Part shown: positions 34,041-46,137 of the stretch, piece after piece | Layout: each line of letters opens with the position of its first letter | Numbering within the stretch: the stretch's first letter is position 1 | Origin: Henricia sp. BOLD:AAB3569 | Taxonomy: Eukaryota; Echinodermata; Asteroidea; Spinulosida; Echinasteridae | Assembly (NCBI GenBank): GCA_037783545.1 | Contig: JBBELK010000001.1 | Location: 1,302,001-1,366,000, forward strand | Reading direction: 5' to 3' | Length of the DNA stretch: 64,000 nucleotides | Notes under the pieces: model-generated | The model's database searches: none | Told to the model about the DNA's origin: nothing | The model's input: the letters and a program-made list of their open reading frames with translations, nothing else | Made by a program: the position numbers and the translations under genes

Positions 34041-36716
34041 TCAAAGCACCAGAGATGCAAAAACTGCCAGGGCAGCAGTAAAGGTCAAAAATGCCGCGGA
34101 GCTTGTTGGAGTGGCGGGCTCATCGGTGGGCGCATCGGTGGGCGCATCGGTGGGCATATCGGTGGGCATATCGGTGGGCATATCGGTGGGCATATCGGTG
34201 GGCATATCGGTGGGCATATCGGTGGGCATATCGGTGGGCATAGCGCTAGCGGTGAGCTCACCAATGGACATATCGCCAGGCTGTCCGCTTGGACCACCAT
34301 TGCACAGCGCCCCCGTGCAACAGGTTTGAGACACGGTCGTACCCGGTACTATCTCAACATTGTCCAAGTCGATGCATTGGACTCCCTCGTTGATAGGGTT
34401 GTGGCAGGTGCGCAATGTCGCAACGATTGCTGGCTGGTCTCCATCTGCTGCCGTGTCTGTGGTAGCCGTCTGTAACAGTAACATTAAAGACAAATTACAT
34501 GATTGTAGAACTCGACAATAGAAACAAAACACCACATAACTAAATAGAAATTTTAGCCACATAGATGCAGTAATACTTCAGAAAACCATAAAAATCGATG
34601 CATGGTTTGTGTTCAATGAATATTAAAATCGTCTAAGTAAACACGTTTGAGCCCGTCTCGCATGTTTCGTGAAGATCAACTATTACTGCGCCCTCCAACG
34701 TCTACGAAGGGTTTAGTGTGCCACTCGACCTAAAGAGTTCATCGTGACCATCTCTACTTCAACGTAGAGTCAACTCGACCATCCACCAACACCGCTGTGG
34801 GTACAAAATGCACGTTGGTAAAATGGTCGAGTTGACCTGCACCCATATGAGGTACGGGAACCAGTCTAGCTTTTCCTACCAACGCGTCGCGGGAGAGTAT
34901 CTGTCCCAGCATGGTCGGATTTAGGGAAATGTTTGCGCCCAAAATATTATCTGCACGCGGTTTTCTTCACGATTGACTACTGGAGATAAAAGATGTACCG
35001 AAGCTACTCTTTAAAGGCCCAGTGGATCATTTGCAATGACCCCAAAAAGTAATCGACGAGTTTACAGGGGAAAAGTTATGAAAGCAAAGATTGAATTAAT
35101 AGCAATTATCCAATGAAAGGTTTTCGCTCAAAATGATATAATTTACCAGAAAATAATCCGTAAAGATGAAATTATTTAGATCGTATTTTTGATTCGCATC
35201 TACGCGGTCCAAAATGCATGGGCGCTGTGCACTGCGTGTGCGTGTTCCAACGCGATGCATTTTTATACAGTATATATGTAGATCGCGCGCACACGCAGTA
35301 TGTGCGCCACAGAGTGCATGAGGCAAGCCACATAGTACCGATCAACTGAGAACGAATATTTGAAACACCCCGCCAAGACCAGGAAAATACATATGGTTTT
35401 TCATGTTTTTTTTTAAAACGTGGTACATTTGACAAAGCTGAAATTTCTTTGGATGAGTTTGTTGACGTCTTTCTAATTTGATTTATAATGGTTTTATTCG
35501 CAAAATCGCTCAAAAACAGATCATCGACAGGGCCTTTAACGCACTCCCCTACCCGTACGTGCGTCCCGATTGTAATGGCGCTTAGCAAAGTGGAAATTTC
35601 CTGAAATCTCATAATTTTTGTTCATAGGCCTGTACGTGCGAATCTAACAACTAGCCGTACAGAGCATGCAGCAAGTTCGAGCATAGCGATAGCGTACAGT
35701 ACAGCTCGGAACAGAATAGCCCTCATACACGAGCGCGGAAAGCCAACTTACTGTGCATTTATCTGCACACGAAATAGTCTGGATTCCAGTGCTGTCGAAT
35801 GGTTCCCCACATCCGGCCGGTCCGATACTTGCTCCTCCGACAGTGACCAGCGTGCAGTTATAGCACTGTGCCTCAGCACATTGGACTGAAAATTAAAGAT
35901 GAACAATTGAGATGAACGAGACTGATCATGTTATATTTTTATTTATTAATATAAATTTCATTTATCGGAAACTATGTTCCTTGTGGTTTTTCCTACGAAC
36001 CCAGTTTCTAGGTTGCATGGGAGCGTAACTGAGTAAATAACGAACGCAAATCGCCATTAAAATTAAACTACTAAGCTTCGGGTGAAAATGGAGTTGAGTA
36101 TATCCGGCCACCCAGGCTATACTAGTTTGATGATAACAAACAAAATTATGAAGATGTCAAGATTAGCTAGGAAAATTAGATTAGTTAGTTTTGAAACGTC
36201 TGAAGAAAAAAAACCCGTTTTGCGCACGAGTGGGGTTGCAGGCGGTGGCCGGATGGTATTCTTTCCATAAGCCTGGGCAGAAAACATTTCAAGTATTTAA
36301 GGAAATTGTTAAAATTTGTTCACTCCTAAAATCACTTCCCTTCAAAATATTCACGTTTTGGTGGTTATCAAGTCATCATAAGGAGAATAAGTGGCGACCA
36401 GTAATAAACGGAATTCTTTCCGGAAAGATTCGAGTACTTGACCACGGTTTCAGAGCGTGTGCACAAAACATATGAAACTTGCTGAAATTTGTTCTTTTCT
36501 AAAGGAAATAAATCGACCCTTGTCTACGATAAATCTACTTTTAATTGAATCGAGGAATACAGCACGTGGAATTTTGCCAAAAGTACCATTCATTTAACCA
36601 ACCAGCCAATTAACGTAAGAAAACAAAATCGGGGGAAAAATTGATTTCGAAACTAGAACTAAAGGCTACTCACATATTGCTAAAGCAGTAAGAATTGCCA
36701 AGACGAAGGACATCAT
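34041..36716 (-). CDS. Secreted GPI-anchored Ly-6/uPAR (three-finger) protein with PTD-x repeat stalk, complete
   Basis: A cell-surface protein of the Ly-6/uPAR (LU) family. Exons on the minus strand are 36716-36674 (donor T|gtgagt, phase 1), 35885-35752 (acceptor tttcag, donor ACA|gtaagt, phase 0) and 34469-34041 (acceptor gttacag to stop), giving 201 aa. Residues 1-20 are a signal peptide (MMSFVLAILTALAI then FQCAEA). The mature protein starts QCYNC, the usual LU start. The LU domain (about 21-116) has ten cysteines and ends CCTGALCN, the family's CCxxxxCN signature. Next come ten PTD-x units (7 PTDM, 2 PTDA, 1 PTDE; about 137-176), probably an extended Thr-rich stalk open to O-glycosylation. 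A hydrophobic C-terminus (SSAAFLTFTAALAVFASLVL) with no cytoplasmic tail fits a GPI-attachment signal. Two Met codons stand in tandem at the start (36716 and 36713). Ligand and role are unknown: LU proteins range from receptor modulators to septate-junction and adhesion factors. Confidence 0.9.
34119..34238 (-). repeat. 12-bp in-frame minisatellite (10 units) in the Ly-6 gene
   Basis: Ten head-to-tail 12-bp units (plus-strand form ATCGGTGGGCAT or ATCGGTGGGCGC) encode PTDM/PTDA/PTDE on the minus strand. The seven PTDM units are identical at DNA level, which points to recent expansion by slippage or unequal exchange. The unit length is a multiple of three, so copy-number change keeps the reading frame. 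The antisense strand also stays open (SVGI repeats), but only as a by-product of the repeat. Confidence 0.93.
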
Positions 36717-36948
36717 GGTGAGGCTTAGGAACCGATGTTTTCCCGACGAGAACTTGCGGATTGACCGAATGCGAGTGCCCACTATCCCGAAAAATAAGCT
36801 TCCAATGAAAGGCGTTCGTTTAAATATGTTTTTGATAAAACTGGGCGTGGTTTCAACGCACCGCAGAGGAGTGGGTCTGCCTGGCGATTTGCATATTTTA
36901 ATGTTTCTTTCTTTTTGGGACGTTGTTGTACGCGGTGGGCGGTGCGTG

Positions 36949-36972
36949 GTTTTATAGTCCAATCAACATCCA
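36949..36972 (-). promoter_or_regulatory. TATA box with adjacent inverted CCAAT for the Ly-6 gene
   Basis: On the minus strand the sequence reads GATTGG (inverted CCAAT) then ACTATAAAACC, about 235 bases before the first ATG. This predicts transcription starting near 36920 and a 5' UTR of about 200 bases. A GGGCGG box lies at about 36937. The motifs are seen directly; promoter activity is inferred. Confidence 0.5.
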
Positions 36973-37335
36973 GTTCGGCACTAGTTATACATTATTAATG
37001 AACCCTGCACAATGCGCGACTGCATGTTGTCACCTGCTAACAACAGCATTCCTAAAAAATACAACTTATACAATGGATTACTATAGTACTCCACGGCTCT
37101 TTGGTTGAAAAACTGTGAGAACGCAGGTACATGTATTTCCAGTTTTCCACTATGCTAAGCGCATTGTTATCACCTGAGGAAACATACGCAGCATGATATG
37201 TGACATAGGGTACGCACCCCCTCCATTATTGTTCCCCCATTAGGCCGAGTAAAAAATAAAACATGTTTCTCGTCCGGGTTTTCAAAAAAAAGGAGGAAGA
37301 GGGGCTTTTTATTTTTTAATTTTTATTTTTCAAGA

Positions 37336-38606
37336 TAATAATAATAATAATAAGCATTTGTATCGCGCTATACAAAGATCAGAGCGCGTAACAATGAACG
37401 GGTGAAGACAAACAAATAACAAAACAATAGTCAACGGGAATCACTGGGTACATTATTCACAAAGGAAACCGAAACAAGAAAGTCTTGAGAGAACGCTTGA
37501 AGAGGGACAGCGACTCCGTTTCTCTCAGATCGACTGACAACATGTTCCACAACCGAGGACCAGCAATGCTGAAGGAATTATCCCCGGCTTTCCTCTTAGA
37601 TCTTGGAATGGAAAGCCGGGTGCGATCTGAAGCTGAGCGGAGTCGCCGTCTCTGGGTGTTCGAGGTGTTGAAGTTAAGCAACTGTATGAGGTTAACTAAA
37701 TATGATGGAGACTGATCATGCAGGCATTTATATATGAAAGTGAGAATTTTAAAAATAATGCGTTGTCTAACAGGCAGCCAATGTAATTCCTTCAGCAGGT
37801 TAGCTGACGGGTGGTCCCGTCCGCAGGCAAAGACGAGCCGCGCGGCTTTGTTCTGAAGACGCTGCAAGCGCTGCAAGTCAGATTCACGAGCGCCGAACAG
37901 AAGTGAATTAGCGTAGTCGAGGCGCGACAAGACAAGTGCTCTGACGGCATGATGACAGGCTTCTTTTGTTAGAAATCGCCGTATGCGCCAGAGATTACGC
38001 AGATGAAAATTAATAGACTTGCAAAGAAAAGCAATATGACACGACATGGTAAGTGTACCATCAAACATAACGCCTAAGTTCCGAACAGATTTGGAAACAG
38101 GAATAACCAAATCACCCAGTTTCAACTCAATTGTAGAAAGAGAGGATAAAACCCTACTGTTGGCAAACGCGATGAATTCGGTCTTGTCTTGGTTTAGTTG
38201 CAACATGTTTTGGGCCATCCATTTGTTCACTGCGAGGACACAGGAGGACAACCGGTCAAGCACACGCTGACAATCACCCTCGACCTTCGGGTCGAATTCA
38301 GCATAAATCTGAATATCGTCAGCGTACGCATGGAACAAAACATGGAAATCACGAATAATGGCCCCAACTGGTGTGGTGTACAATATAAATGCCTGTGGAC
38401 CGATAATGGAACCCTGGGGCAGTGAGTATGAGAGAGTTTGTTCCTTGGATAACTCTCCTTTAATTGAAACCCTAGTATTACGATTAGTGAGGTATGAACT
38501 AAACCAAGACTTGACTGAACCACGTAGCCTAAATTCAGTGTCAAATCTATGCAAAAGAATATGATGGTCGACGGTGTCGAAAGCGGCAGGTAAATAGACT
38601 CGTGCG
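37336..38606 (-). mobile_element. 5'-truncated CR1/L2-like LINE with reverse transcriptase C-terminal part
   Basis: Non-LTR retrotransposon copy. A minus-strand frame open from about 38606 to the stop at 37457 encodes the later part of a reverse transcriptase: AAFDTVDHHILL at the start, then LPQGSIIGP, the catalytic YADDIQIYAEF box, LNQDKTEF, LGVMFDGTL, and a C-terminal region with SRLDYANSLL, RLQNKAARLV and LHWLPVRQRI. These are typical of CR1/L2/Rex-type elements. The endonuclease and the N-terminal RT are missing, as expected of 5' truncation during target-primed insertion. The 3' end (GCGCGATACAAATGCTT then an ATT array at 37352-37336) is the usual microsatellite tail. The retained frame has no stops, so it is fairly young. 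Confidence 0.9.
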
Positions 38607-39191
38607 AAGACATATTTAGCGATGGTACAGTAGCTACACGATGTAGAAAGTCACCGAGAGAGTCTATATAGAAGACTTCGAACTCGCAAGTATTTATTTT
38701 CGGACGGATTTGTTGTAGTTTTTAATATTTTTGTCTCATTTTTTGGAAATAAAAAAAAAAAAACAAATCCAGGCGGCCTCAAAAAAGGAAGAGGGCGGGG
38801 ACGAGAAACATGTATTTTTTTTTATTTCGCCTTACGTCTCAAACATCCAAGGAATTATAAACGAATTCTTTTCAAGTTTTAGAGGGAGTTGGTAGTTAAT
38901 AAAAGAGAAGAGTGTGTTGAGGTATTCTTGGGTTTCACCCACGTGACCACCCACCTTGACAACCATTGCTATACATTATGCAGCACGATATATGGCAGAT
39001 GGTATCCCCCTACTATTGCTCCCCCGTTGTGTCTCAAACATCCAAGGAATTTCCAAGGAATTCTTTTCAGTTTTTAGGGGGAGTTGGTGCGTTAACAAAT
39101 GTATTTTCTAAAGAAGCAGGAGCGTGTCGCATACTTTGGGCACAAATGCAGTGGTGCATTGAATAACAATTGTAGCAATGCAGTATAAAGA

Positions 39192-39250
39192 TGGGCGGTC
39201 GGGTTGGCGTAGTGGTTCTTTTCACCTCTGGGGTCCCGGGTTCGATTTTT
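39192..39250 (+). mobile_element. SINE head fragment of the same family
   Basis: GGGCGGTCGGGTTGGCGTAG followed by CACCTCTGGGGTCCCGGGTT matches the tRNA-like head of the 51703-51992 SINE. The body is missing or unrecognisable beyond 39250. Confidence 0.6.
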
Positions 39251-40090
39251 TGTTTTCCTTGATCTTAAGTCGGGATATCATCACCTGGACATTTTGTAGC
39301 CCCATCAAACGTTTTTTTCTTGGCCCCGTAATGATATAGATGGATTCTTTGTTTTTACAGTTCTTCCTTTAGGATTGTTGACAGCCTTATACATCTTTAC
39401 CAAGTGCCTTCGACCGTTGGTCAAACACTGGAGGGAACAAGGGATTTTCATCGGTCTTTATCTTGACGACGGGTCACGGGTGGTACAGAGCCCCTGATGA
39501 AGGTTTGGCTAAAATACTTCTTCCACTATCAAACATGACTTGATCAATGCGGGATCAGTTCTCAACTAGAGTCGAGAAAAATCCCAGTGGATTCCCACAC
39601 AGAGTATGGTTGGATTTAACATGGAACGGCACAGACGGGTCGATTTCTAGTGCGGAAAGATGTATTATCAATAATTTTCCTTTGACCTCTGCCAGGAAGT
39701 TGGCATCTGTTACAGGAAAGATAAGTTCTTCTATGCCAGTAGTTGGCCCTTTGTTGTAGTCGGACTTATGACCTGATTCCTCCATCATGAAATTAACGGC
39801 AGTTCAAGTTGGGACCGTAATTTCAAAATTTCCTCGGGTAGCCTGGCCATACAAGAGTAACTCTTTTAGAAACATAATTTAGATGCTTTTAACAAATGTC
39901 TTGTTTTACCTTATTCAGTTCCTCACGTTTCTCGTTTATAGTGACGCCAGTAATATACGACGCGAGGGAGCAGATACATGTTCGTGCAAGGAAAGCCTCG
40001 CGGTTTTGCCAATATGGCGGTTCCGTGCAAGTGGTGAATTGTGTCCCCAAAGTGACACCCTAAGAGCATCCTCGAAGAACCAACATTATA

Positions 40091-40709
40091 CCCCAGTCAC
40101 AATTAGCTTGCGATGGGTTTGCGAGTAGTTTGCGACGGATTTCTAGGCATTTTCGGCCGGGGCCCCACGGGACTCCTTGCGGCTGCCGGGTAATTTTTGG
40201 GCATCGGGCGGGCATCGAGCTACTTTTAACTCGGACTTAAAACCTGGTGCGGCGTTTCGCATCGCAAACTGATCGCCAATAAATCGGTCGATGCCTGGCC
40301 GATGTCCGGCAGGGCATCGCACACATCGGGCGGGCTCCGGGCCAAATTTTTGACAACCCAGACAATCCATATATCGGCCAGGTGCCGCCCAGGCGCCGTC
40401 CAGGCGCCGCTCAGACACCGGCCGGGCCCCGCCCGGCGTCCGGCCGACTTGGCGGCGCCCGGCCGGAAATCGGCCAGACATCGGCCGGGGTATCGCAGTG
40501 ACATAGGCAGAACATCGGACGAGTGCCTGCCGGACACCGGCCGATAAACGGGCCAAGAAATCGACTCCATTCCGTCACGGCAGCGTGCGGGGCACTTTTA
40601 ATTGTGACTGTGACCGCCCAATCGCGCGATCTTTCGCCGACTCTACACGCTGAACGATGCCTATAAATCGCACACGCCGCCCGGCCTCCGCTTTAATTGT
40701 GACTTGGGT
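40091..40709. mobile_element. Very GC-rich TIR element
   Basis: Ends CCCAGTCACAATTA(G/A) and TAATTGTGACTTGGG. The interior (40145-40560) is strongly GC-rich with repeated CGGCC(G/A)G(G/A)C(A/G)TCGG-like units, unlike the AT-rich surroundings. Long frames on both strands are compositional. Confidence 0.6.
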
Positions 40710-40716
40710 ATTAAGA

Positions 40717-40861
40717 GCTGCATCGAATAGCCACCATTTCGTGGGGCAGTTTCTTTGTTCCTTGATGACATGCATGGTTGCACATATTGTGCTTACATTT
40801 TTGAACGGTTTAAGTAACAAAAGGTGCCCCACGAAATGGCGGATATTCGATACGGTCTATA
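40717..40861. mobile_element. TATAGACCGTATCG family MITE
   Basis: Interior nearly identical to the 15.7-kb copy (TTCTTTGTTCCTTGATGACA, GCATGGTTGCACATATTGTG). The right TIR ends in CGATACGGTCTATA; the left TIR is eroded to ATCGAATAGCC. It lies just right of the GC-rich 40091-40709 element. Confidence 0.75.
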
Positions 40862-41330
40862 CATAGAATAAAGCAAATAGTCTGAATTAAGTGTTCCTTT
40901 CAGCCCTTCTAATTATAGACGACACATTCAATAAATCTGTACGCTGTCAATTTTGCACTTTTACTTATTTATTTGGTTTACATACACGTTATTCCAACAT
41001 GTACCCCTATTTGTATTGTACACCAATATTCAACAATGAACAATATTTTATTCCTTTTCACAAATTCGAAATTTCCGTAACAATGATAAATTATTATTTT
41101 TTCCCAATATTTATTGTATGAAAGTACTAAGTACAGAGTACAAAGCCAAACGACAAGCACGTACGTCGATTGTCAACATTGCTGCAGCATCCAGAGACAA
41201 ACAACCAACATCTGCATATCAATTGAATACATTTGCATATATTTGCATAATATATGCACATGTGCCCAACCCGTATGCAGATTGTAGATTATCATCGGTT
41301 TCATTCAACTGTTGTCCGTTTTGTCTGTTT

Positions 41331-41429
41331 TTCGCTGGTTCCCAAGGTTTTGAATAATTATCATATACCTTACGATACTGAATGTTTGATGATCATATAA
41401 TCATGAATATTCAGTATGGGAACCAGCGA
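41331..41429. repeat. Inverted repeat with TCGCTGGTTCCCA ends
   Basis: TTCGCTGGTTCCCA and TGGGAACCAGCGAA bound 99 bp of AT-rich DNA with TCATATA / TATCATATA internal symmetry. The GGGAACCAG(T/C) motif also occurs at 9914, 33856, 34856 and 53600. Confidence 0.6.
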
Positions 41430-42523
41430 ATGATGTCGGTACACGATAATATATAATCAAGTATTATTCAGTCCGGTTTGAGTTACTCGAATCAGTCACT
41501 GTTGTCTTATCCGTCATAATACATTTCGTATTAAGCACCCTGAGTCGGATTATATCACGTCACAATCCATGCAGTAGTTCCGCATTGTATTATTATTGTG
41601 TAGCAAAATAGTTTTGTTTTGCAATAATTTCTTAGTACTTTTTTTAGTATCTTACACCTTTCGCGGCAATTTTAAACATAAAAAATGCCACTCAATACTG
41701 ATTAGACTTCAACATCGATTCGAGGTATTTGCTCTATTGACCACATTTTCTCTTCGACGAGTCAGTACATCAAGAAAGTATCGTAAAGTTGTCCAAAAAT
41801 GATGCCTCTTGCTATCCCGTTTTGAATAACTGAAGTTTAAATACATACTAAACGAACGCGAAATATCTGCGTACGTGTATACGTACTCAAACACGGTACG
41901 CACATATTTCACATCTACGCGCGTGTTTAATTATCTGGTGTCTGGTGCCCTGACGTCTTCACTTAAAATCCAGTTGTGGGTTTATGCTTTTTCTCTTCAG
42001 TGTGCATGCGTTTTGAAGGCTTGATGTGATGTCAACAGATTAAAGAACATGTACCAGGTCACGTGGCTAAGCAACGTCATTCAGTATGGACATTTGCATG
42101 CTATAAGTGTACACATGGAATAAGTACGTCGGTGTAGTGTACCAGACACCATTGACATAATAACCAAAATACATTTTCTAAAGGATTTGAAGGGTTAAAA
42201 TATAGAAAACTTGATGGCGAATTCTCAAAACATGCTTTGCCGATATGGACGCCGCCATTTTAGTTAAATGCAACAGCTGCCAAAATGGCGGCGCAAAATG
42301 GCGGCGCCCATGTAAGCACAGTCCGCATATGTGACGAGTTCACACTATAGTGTACTGTTTGGTTTTTTTTAAAGTGGTCGCCTCAATATAAATAAGTGAC
42401 CTTCTACATATGTACATGTATACATATATGTTCACATGTACTCGGGAGTGGACATACGTACTTAATATTCATGACGTCACCTTCTTCTTTCATTTCATTG
42501 GCCAGTGACTCGACCGAAGAGAA

Positions 42524-42635
42524 AATGTCTGAGCAAATACCGAAAACCGAAGTTGAACAGAAAACACCCGTTCCCATTCGTCTCGACACACGATACAAGG
42601 CAAAGTGCGTTGCAATCCGTAGCTGGTGGTGTTAA
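42524..42635 (+). CDS. Possible short coding exon (unassigned)
   Basis: After an acceptor-like TTGGCCAG, a plus-strand frame reads MSEQIPKTEVEQKTPVPIRL and then RLDTRYKAKCVAIRSWW. Its composition is protein-like (charged, few rare residues). It ends at a stop where the 42634-43079 element begins, and no strong donor was found. It could be a first coding exon cut by the element, or chance. Confidence 0.2.
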
Positions 42636-43079
42636 GCTACAGTTAGGCCTACACTAAAGATAAGACTGGTTTCCGCCCGAATTTGCTGGGTAATTGTTGT
42701 TCAGTGAACTGTCGGCGATCGATCACTTATTTCTTGTCTAATGGTTGGCGATCAGTTGCTGAATATCGGCGACCAAAAACTGTGCGCCGATTGCCAGCAA
42801 CCACTGACGACCGGTCCGAGACCAGTCGCAGACCAGTCTCCCACCCTTGGACAACCGCTTAAAAACCAGAAAAACCTTCTCCCCACTGATTTGGTCGCCG
42901 GCCGGTTCCACTTGCAACAAGTGAAACCTTACGGCGACCAAAATGCTGTAACAACCAGTTGACGACCACTGACCAACTTTTAAAGACAGACTAAAACCTT
43001 TCTACGAGTCTGACAAACAACCATATCATTGGTTGTCGGCGGTCGCCGACCGGTCGTATCTCTAGTGTGACTGTAGCCA
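42634..43079. mobile_element. TIR element with GGCGACCA repeats
   Basis: CTACAGTTAGGCCTACACTA and TAGTGTGACTGTAG ends. The interior repeats GTCGGCGACC / GACCAGTCGC units. Its build is like the 40.1-kb element, so it may be the same superfamily. Confidence 0.5.
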
Positions 43080-43241
43080 TACCCAATCACAAATACACGA
43101 GATATGTGCAAAATGCAACAGGTCATGGGCTTGTTGAACGGTTTCATTCAAAAGGAGGCTGTGCATGCAAACGTCGTGTTTTACAATGGATCGCTACGCC
43201 GACATTACTAGGCCAACATTACAGCAACCGACACAGTAAAG

Positions 43242-43397
43242 ACGCGAGGAGGGTAATTTTGTTGTTGCACGTACAGTCTCGCTGTTTAGCCATGCCAATA
43301 TGGCGGTTCCGTACAAAGAGCAAATTATATCAAATTCGCTTCTTGACACAGCCGCCATATTCGTAAATGTACGTGCAACAACAAAGACTCCCTCGCG
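43242..43397. mobile_element. MITE, CGCGAGG(A/G)AG...TTGTTGTTGCACGTACA ends
   Basis: TTGTTGTTGCACGTACAG and GTACGTGCAACAACAA are inverted copies, with GCCAATATGGCGGTTCCGTA and GCCGCCATATTCG in the middle. A related partial copy is at about 39960-40030. Confidence 0.65.
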
Positions 43398-45454
43398 TTC
43401 TTTATTGACAGTTGTTGTAGGAAGTCGTCAAAGTTGTCATTCAACATTTTCCCAGTTTTAGAAAGAGTAGGAAGGGGGTCCGGGAGGGGTTCGAAGGCCG
43501 CGTAAAACTTGATAATATGACCGAAACTTTTTTGATAAGTACTATTTCGGAGGGAGGGGATCTTGAAAAATGCTGCTCTCTGCAGAACTGTGAAAATGTT
43601 GACAACTTCGGACGACCCCTAAATCTGAAAATGAGACGTGTGCGCGTGGAGCATCGTTTTGAACGCAACTTGCCCGCGAAGCCCTGGAAAGCTTGCGCAT
43701 GCCCAGTTCTCCGATTTGTGATTGGTTGTTCCAACGCATCCGTGGAAGGCATATATAATTCATTTCGGCACCAACTTCTCATGATAGCCCATTATATGAT
43801 TACAAATTAAAATGGAATCATAAAACAAAGCATTAAATTACATCTTGAAAGTGAGATATTTGATATCTTCACTTTCAACAACAAAAAGTATTAATTTGTG
43901 ATTAAAAATAATAACTAAATAACCATACTATTATTAAAAATAAATAACACGTCTTTCCTTCCTTTTTGGTAATTACTTGTGTACCACTGTGTTGCCTTGT
44001 TATACAAAGAAAGCACTGTATGTGACAGTCAGAACGGAACATTTAATTAGTGAAAAAGTGGAAAAACCTTTTTATCACTGTATATCATCAGTCATTACTC
44101 GGATTACGGAGCTATCGAATCAAACATAACCCAAATCGAGGTGATTATAACAGATACAGGAGCAACAGAGATCCGAACTGTGACGTCACTTCCCATGCTG
44201 GTGGTTCTAAGCAGAGTGTTCGCCAAAACACCAAGGGCCTGTTTTCGCAGCCCCAACCAGAGATATGTTTCCGACGTAACTGCGGATGCAACCAATGGAC
44301 CAACCAAGGTCCTTCATTGGTTGTACCAGTAATTACATCAAAAACATGTTTCTGGTCGACGTCGCAAAAACAGGCCCACGTTCAGTGATTTTAGTGCAGA
44401 GCCATCTTATATTGCAAATGACAAAAGATGACGTCACTTTGCTGACATGGCATCGGGCAGTTAACAAAACTATTTTTTTTGCAATGAATGATTCATTCAG
44501 ACTGGACAATGTGTATAGAGCCACCACTATGGCAAATGACGTCACAATGCCGATACTCTTTTGATGATACATGGATTGAAGCGAGGTGTTTCTTAATTCG
44601 GGTTAATACAGCAAATCATTAAAGGTATCGATTAAACGGCAATTTTGGTTCTGTTATTTCTATGAAGGTAAGAATCGATTCCTAACAAATTAGTTTTCCA
44701 ATTGAGATTTGGTAAGGTACAATACATGCTACGATTTACCATGATAGTATTAGGGTGGTTGAGCTGGTGTTGTACACTCGAAATCTTTATGAGAGCAATT
44801 TGATAAAGTGGTTTCAGTTTTATGTGTGGGGTACTGTCTGACAATTACAGAACTACATGTACCTTATTTTACATTTGCAAAAATGTTTTTAAGTTACATA
44901 GGCCTATACCTTAATTGGTCTCGAAAATGCTTCGGATACTCTAAAATAATTACGCTGTTAAATGAACATGTTTGTCCTAATTGAGGGTAGTGGGTTTTGT
45001 AAAGCTAGATTAAATCGACACAACATTTGAACAGATCGTAAAATGAATTGTTTCCACCCACTTTCCAGTTAAGGAAAGTCACCATTTTCAAAAGTTATCC
45101 ATTTGATATTCAGTTTAATAATTATTGACATTATCGATGACTTGCACGTATTTTATACATTATTAATCCAACGCTGGACTTTGCAGCTATATTAGGGAGA
45201 CAATTCACCCATTTCAATTTGGAGCGGATTTAAAATTTAACGTTAAAAAGATTGACTGCAGGTCATCATTTTCCTATACATGTATGCAGATTATGACGAA
45301 TGACTATGTTTTGCAGTCTTATGTAGACATGGTAGACGCGTTGGTTGATGTATAATTTAGGTGGAGTTCATATCTGCTATCTTGTGTGTTTAATTACATG
45401 TTCTGTTACTGTTGCTGGGATTATAATTTTATTTCTTTAAATTCACCACGACAC
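43398..45454. other. Gene-free stretch
   Basis: 44100-44560 has several GACGTCAC sites and an inverted pair around CCTGTTTTCGCAG and TGCAAAAACAGGCC-like segments, which suggests a degraded TIR element. No gene. Confidence 0.4.
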
Positions 45455-45949
45455 AATGGTCGAGTTCGGGCGGTCTGTTCTTGACACGGGTAGCGATATT
45501 TTTTCCGTACCGCTGTTTAGCGAACATTGCTTCTGATTGGTTTAACCCCTATGGATATGTTGCATACTGATGTGTTTTGTCGATAACTACCTCAACATAA
45601 CCCCACACCATACCACACTCTTTCCTCAAATAATAGTGAACACAATTATTGATAGTACTACGTCTTAACCACTAGACTACCAAACGACTCGACAAATCCT
45701 TAAATTTTCTTCCTTATATCCTTAACTCTTGAAGGCGCTATATAGAAAATATGAATATTCATTTACAATGCACCAATCAAACGCCTCGATGAAGCCCCAT
45801 AGCGAATATGTGGTACGGAAAAAAATATCGCACACGGGTAACTATTTCTCAGTGGATAGGTAGTGTGTGATAGTTGGTCGTGTTTCCGTCGTCCGGGCGA
45901 GATAACACTGTTTGCGTGTCAAGAACAGACCACCCGAACTCGACCAATG
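45455..45949. mobile_element. TIR element, 495 bp
   Basis: CATTGGTCGAGTTCGGGTGG-type ends: GGTCGAGTTCGGGCGGTCTG at the left and CAGACCACCCGAACTCGACC at the right, then TTCTTGACACG inside. A fragment (GTACGGTCTGTTCTTGACAC) lies at about 12927. Confidence 0.65.
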
Positions 45950-46046
45950 CGTCAGACACAATTTGTCAGACACTTGAGGGCAGCAAATAGACCTTTTCTG
46001 TTTGCTGCCACCAAGTGTTTTAAATTGAGCAGTTCAATTGGGATTA

Positions 46047-46137
46047 CACTATGAGCAACTAACAATGGAAATTGGGCACACACCATTGTTAATAACAATG
46101 GTTTGTGCCCAATTTCCATTGTTAGTTGCTCATAGTG
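46047..46137. repeat. Perfect hairpin (GAGCAACTAACAATGGAAAT family), copy 1
   Basis: CACTATGAGCAACTAACAAT ... ATTGTTAGTTGCTCATAGTG, with a central CCATTGTTAATAACAATGG palindrome. 91 bp. Confidence 0.85.

Noticed and set aside
34036-34329. Plus-strand frame with SVGI repeats
   Set aside because: Antisense of the in-frame minisatellite in the Ly-6 gene; repeats with unit length divisible by three stay open on both strands.
37485-38613. Other frames over the LINE
   Set aside because: Shadows of the reverse-transcriptase frame in other frames or on the other strand.
40143-40570. Arg/Pro/Gly-rich frames of 81-137 codons
   Set aside because: Compositional result of the GC-rich element; all strands and frames are open and repetitive.
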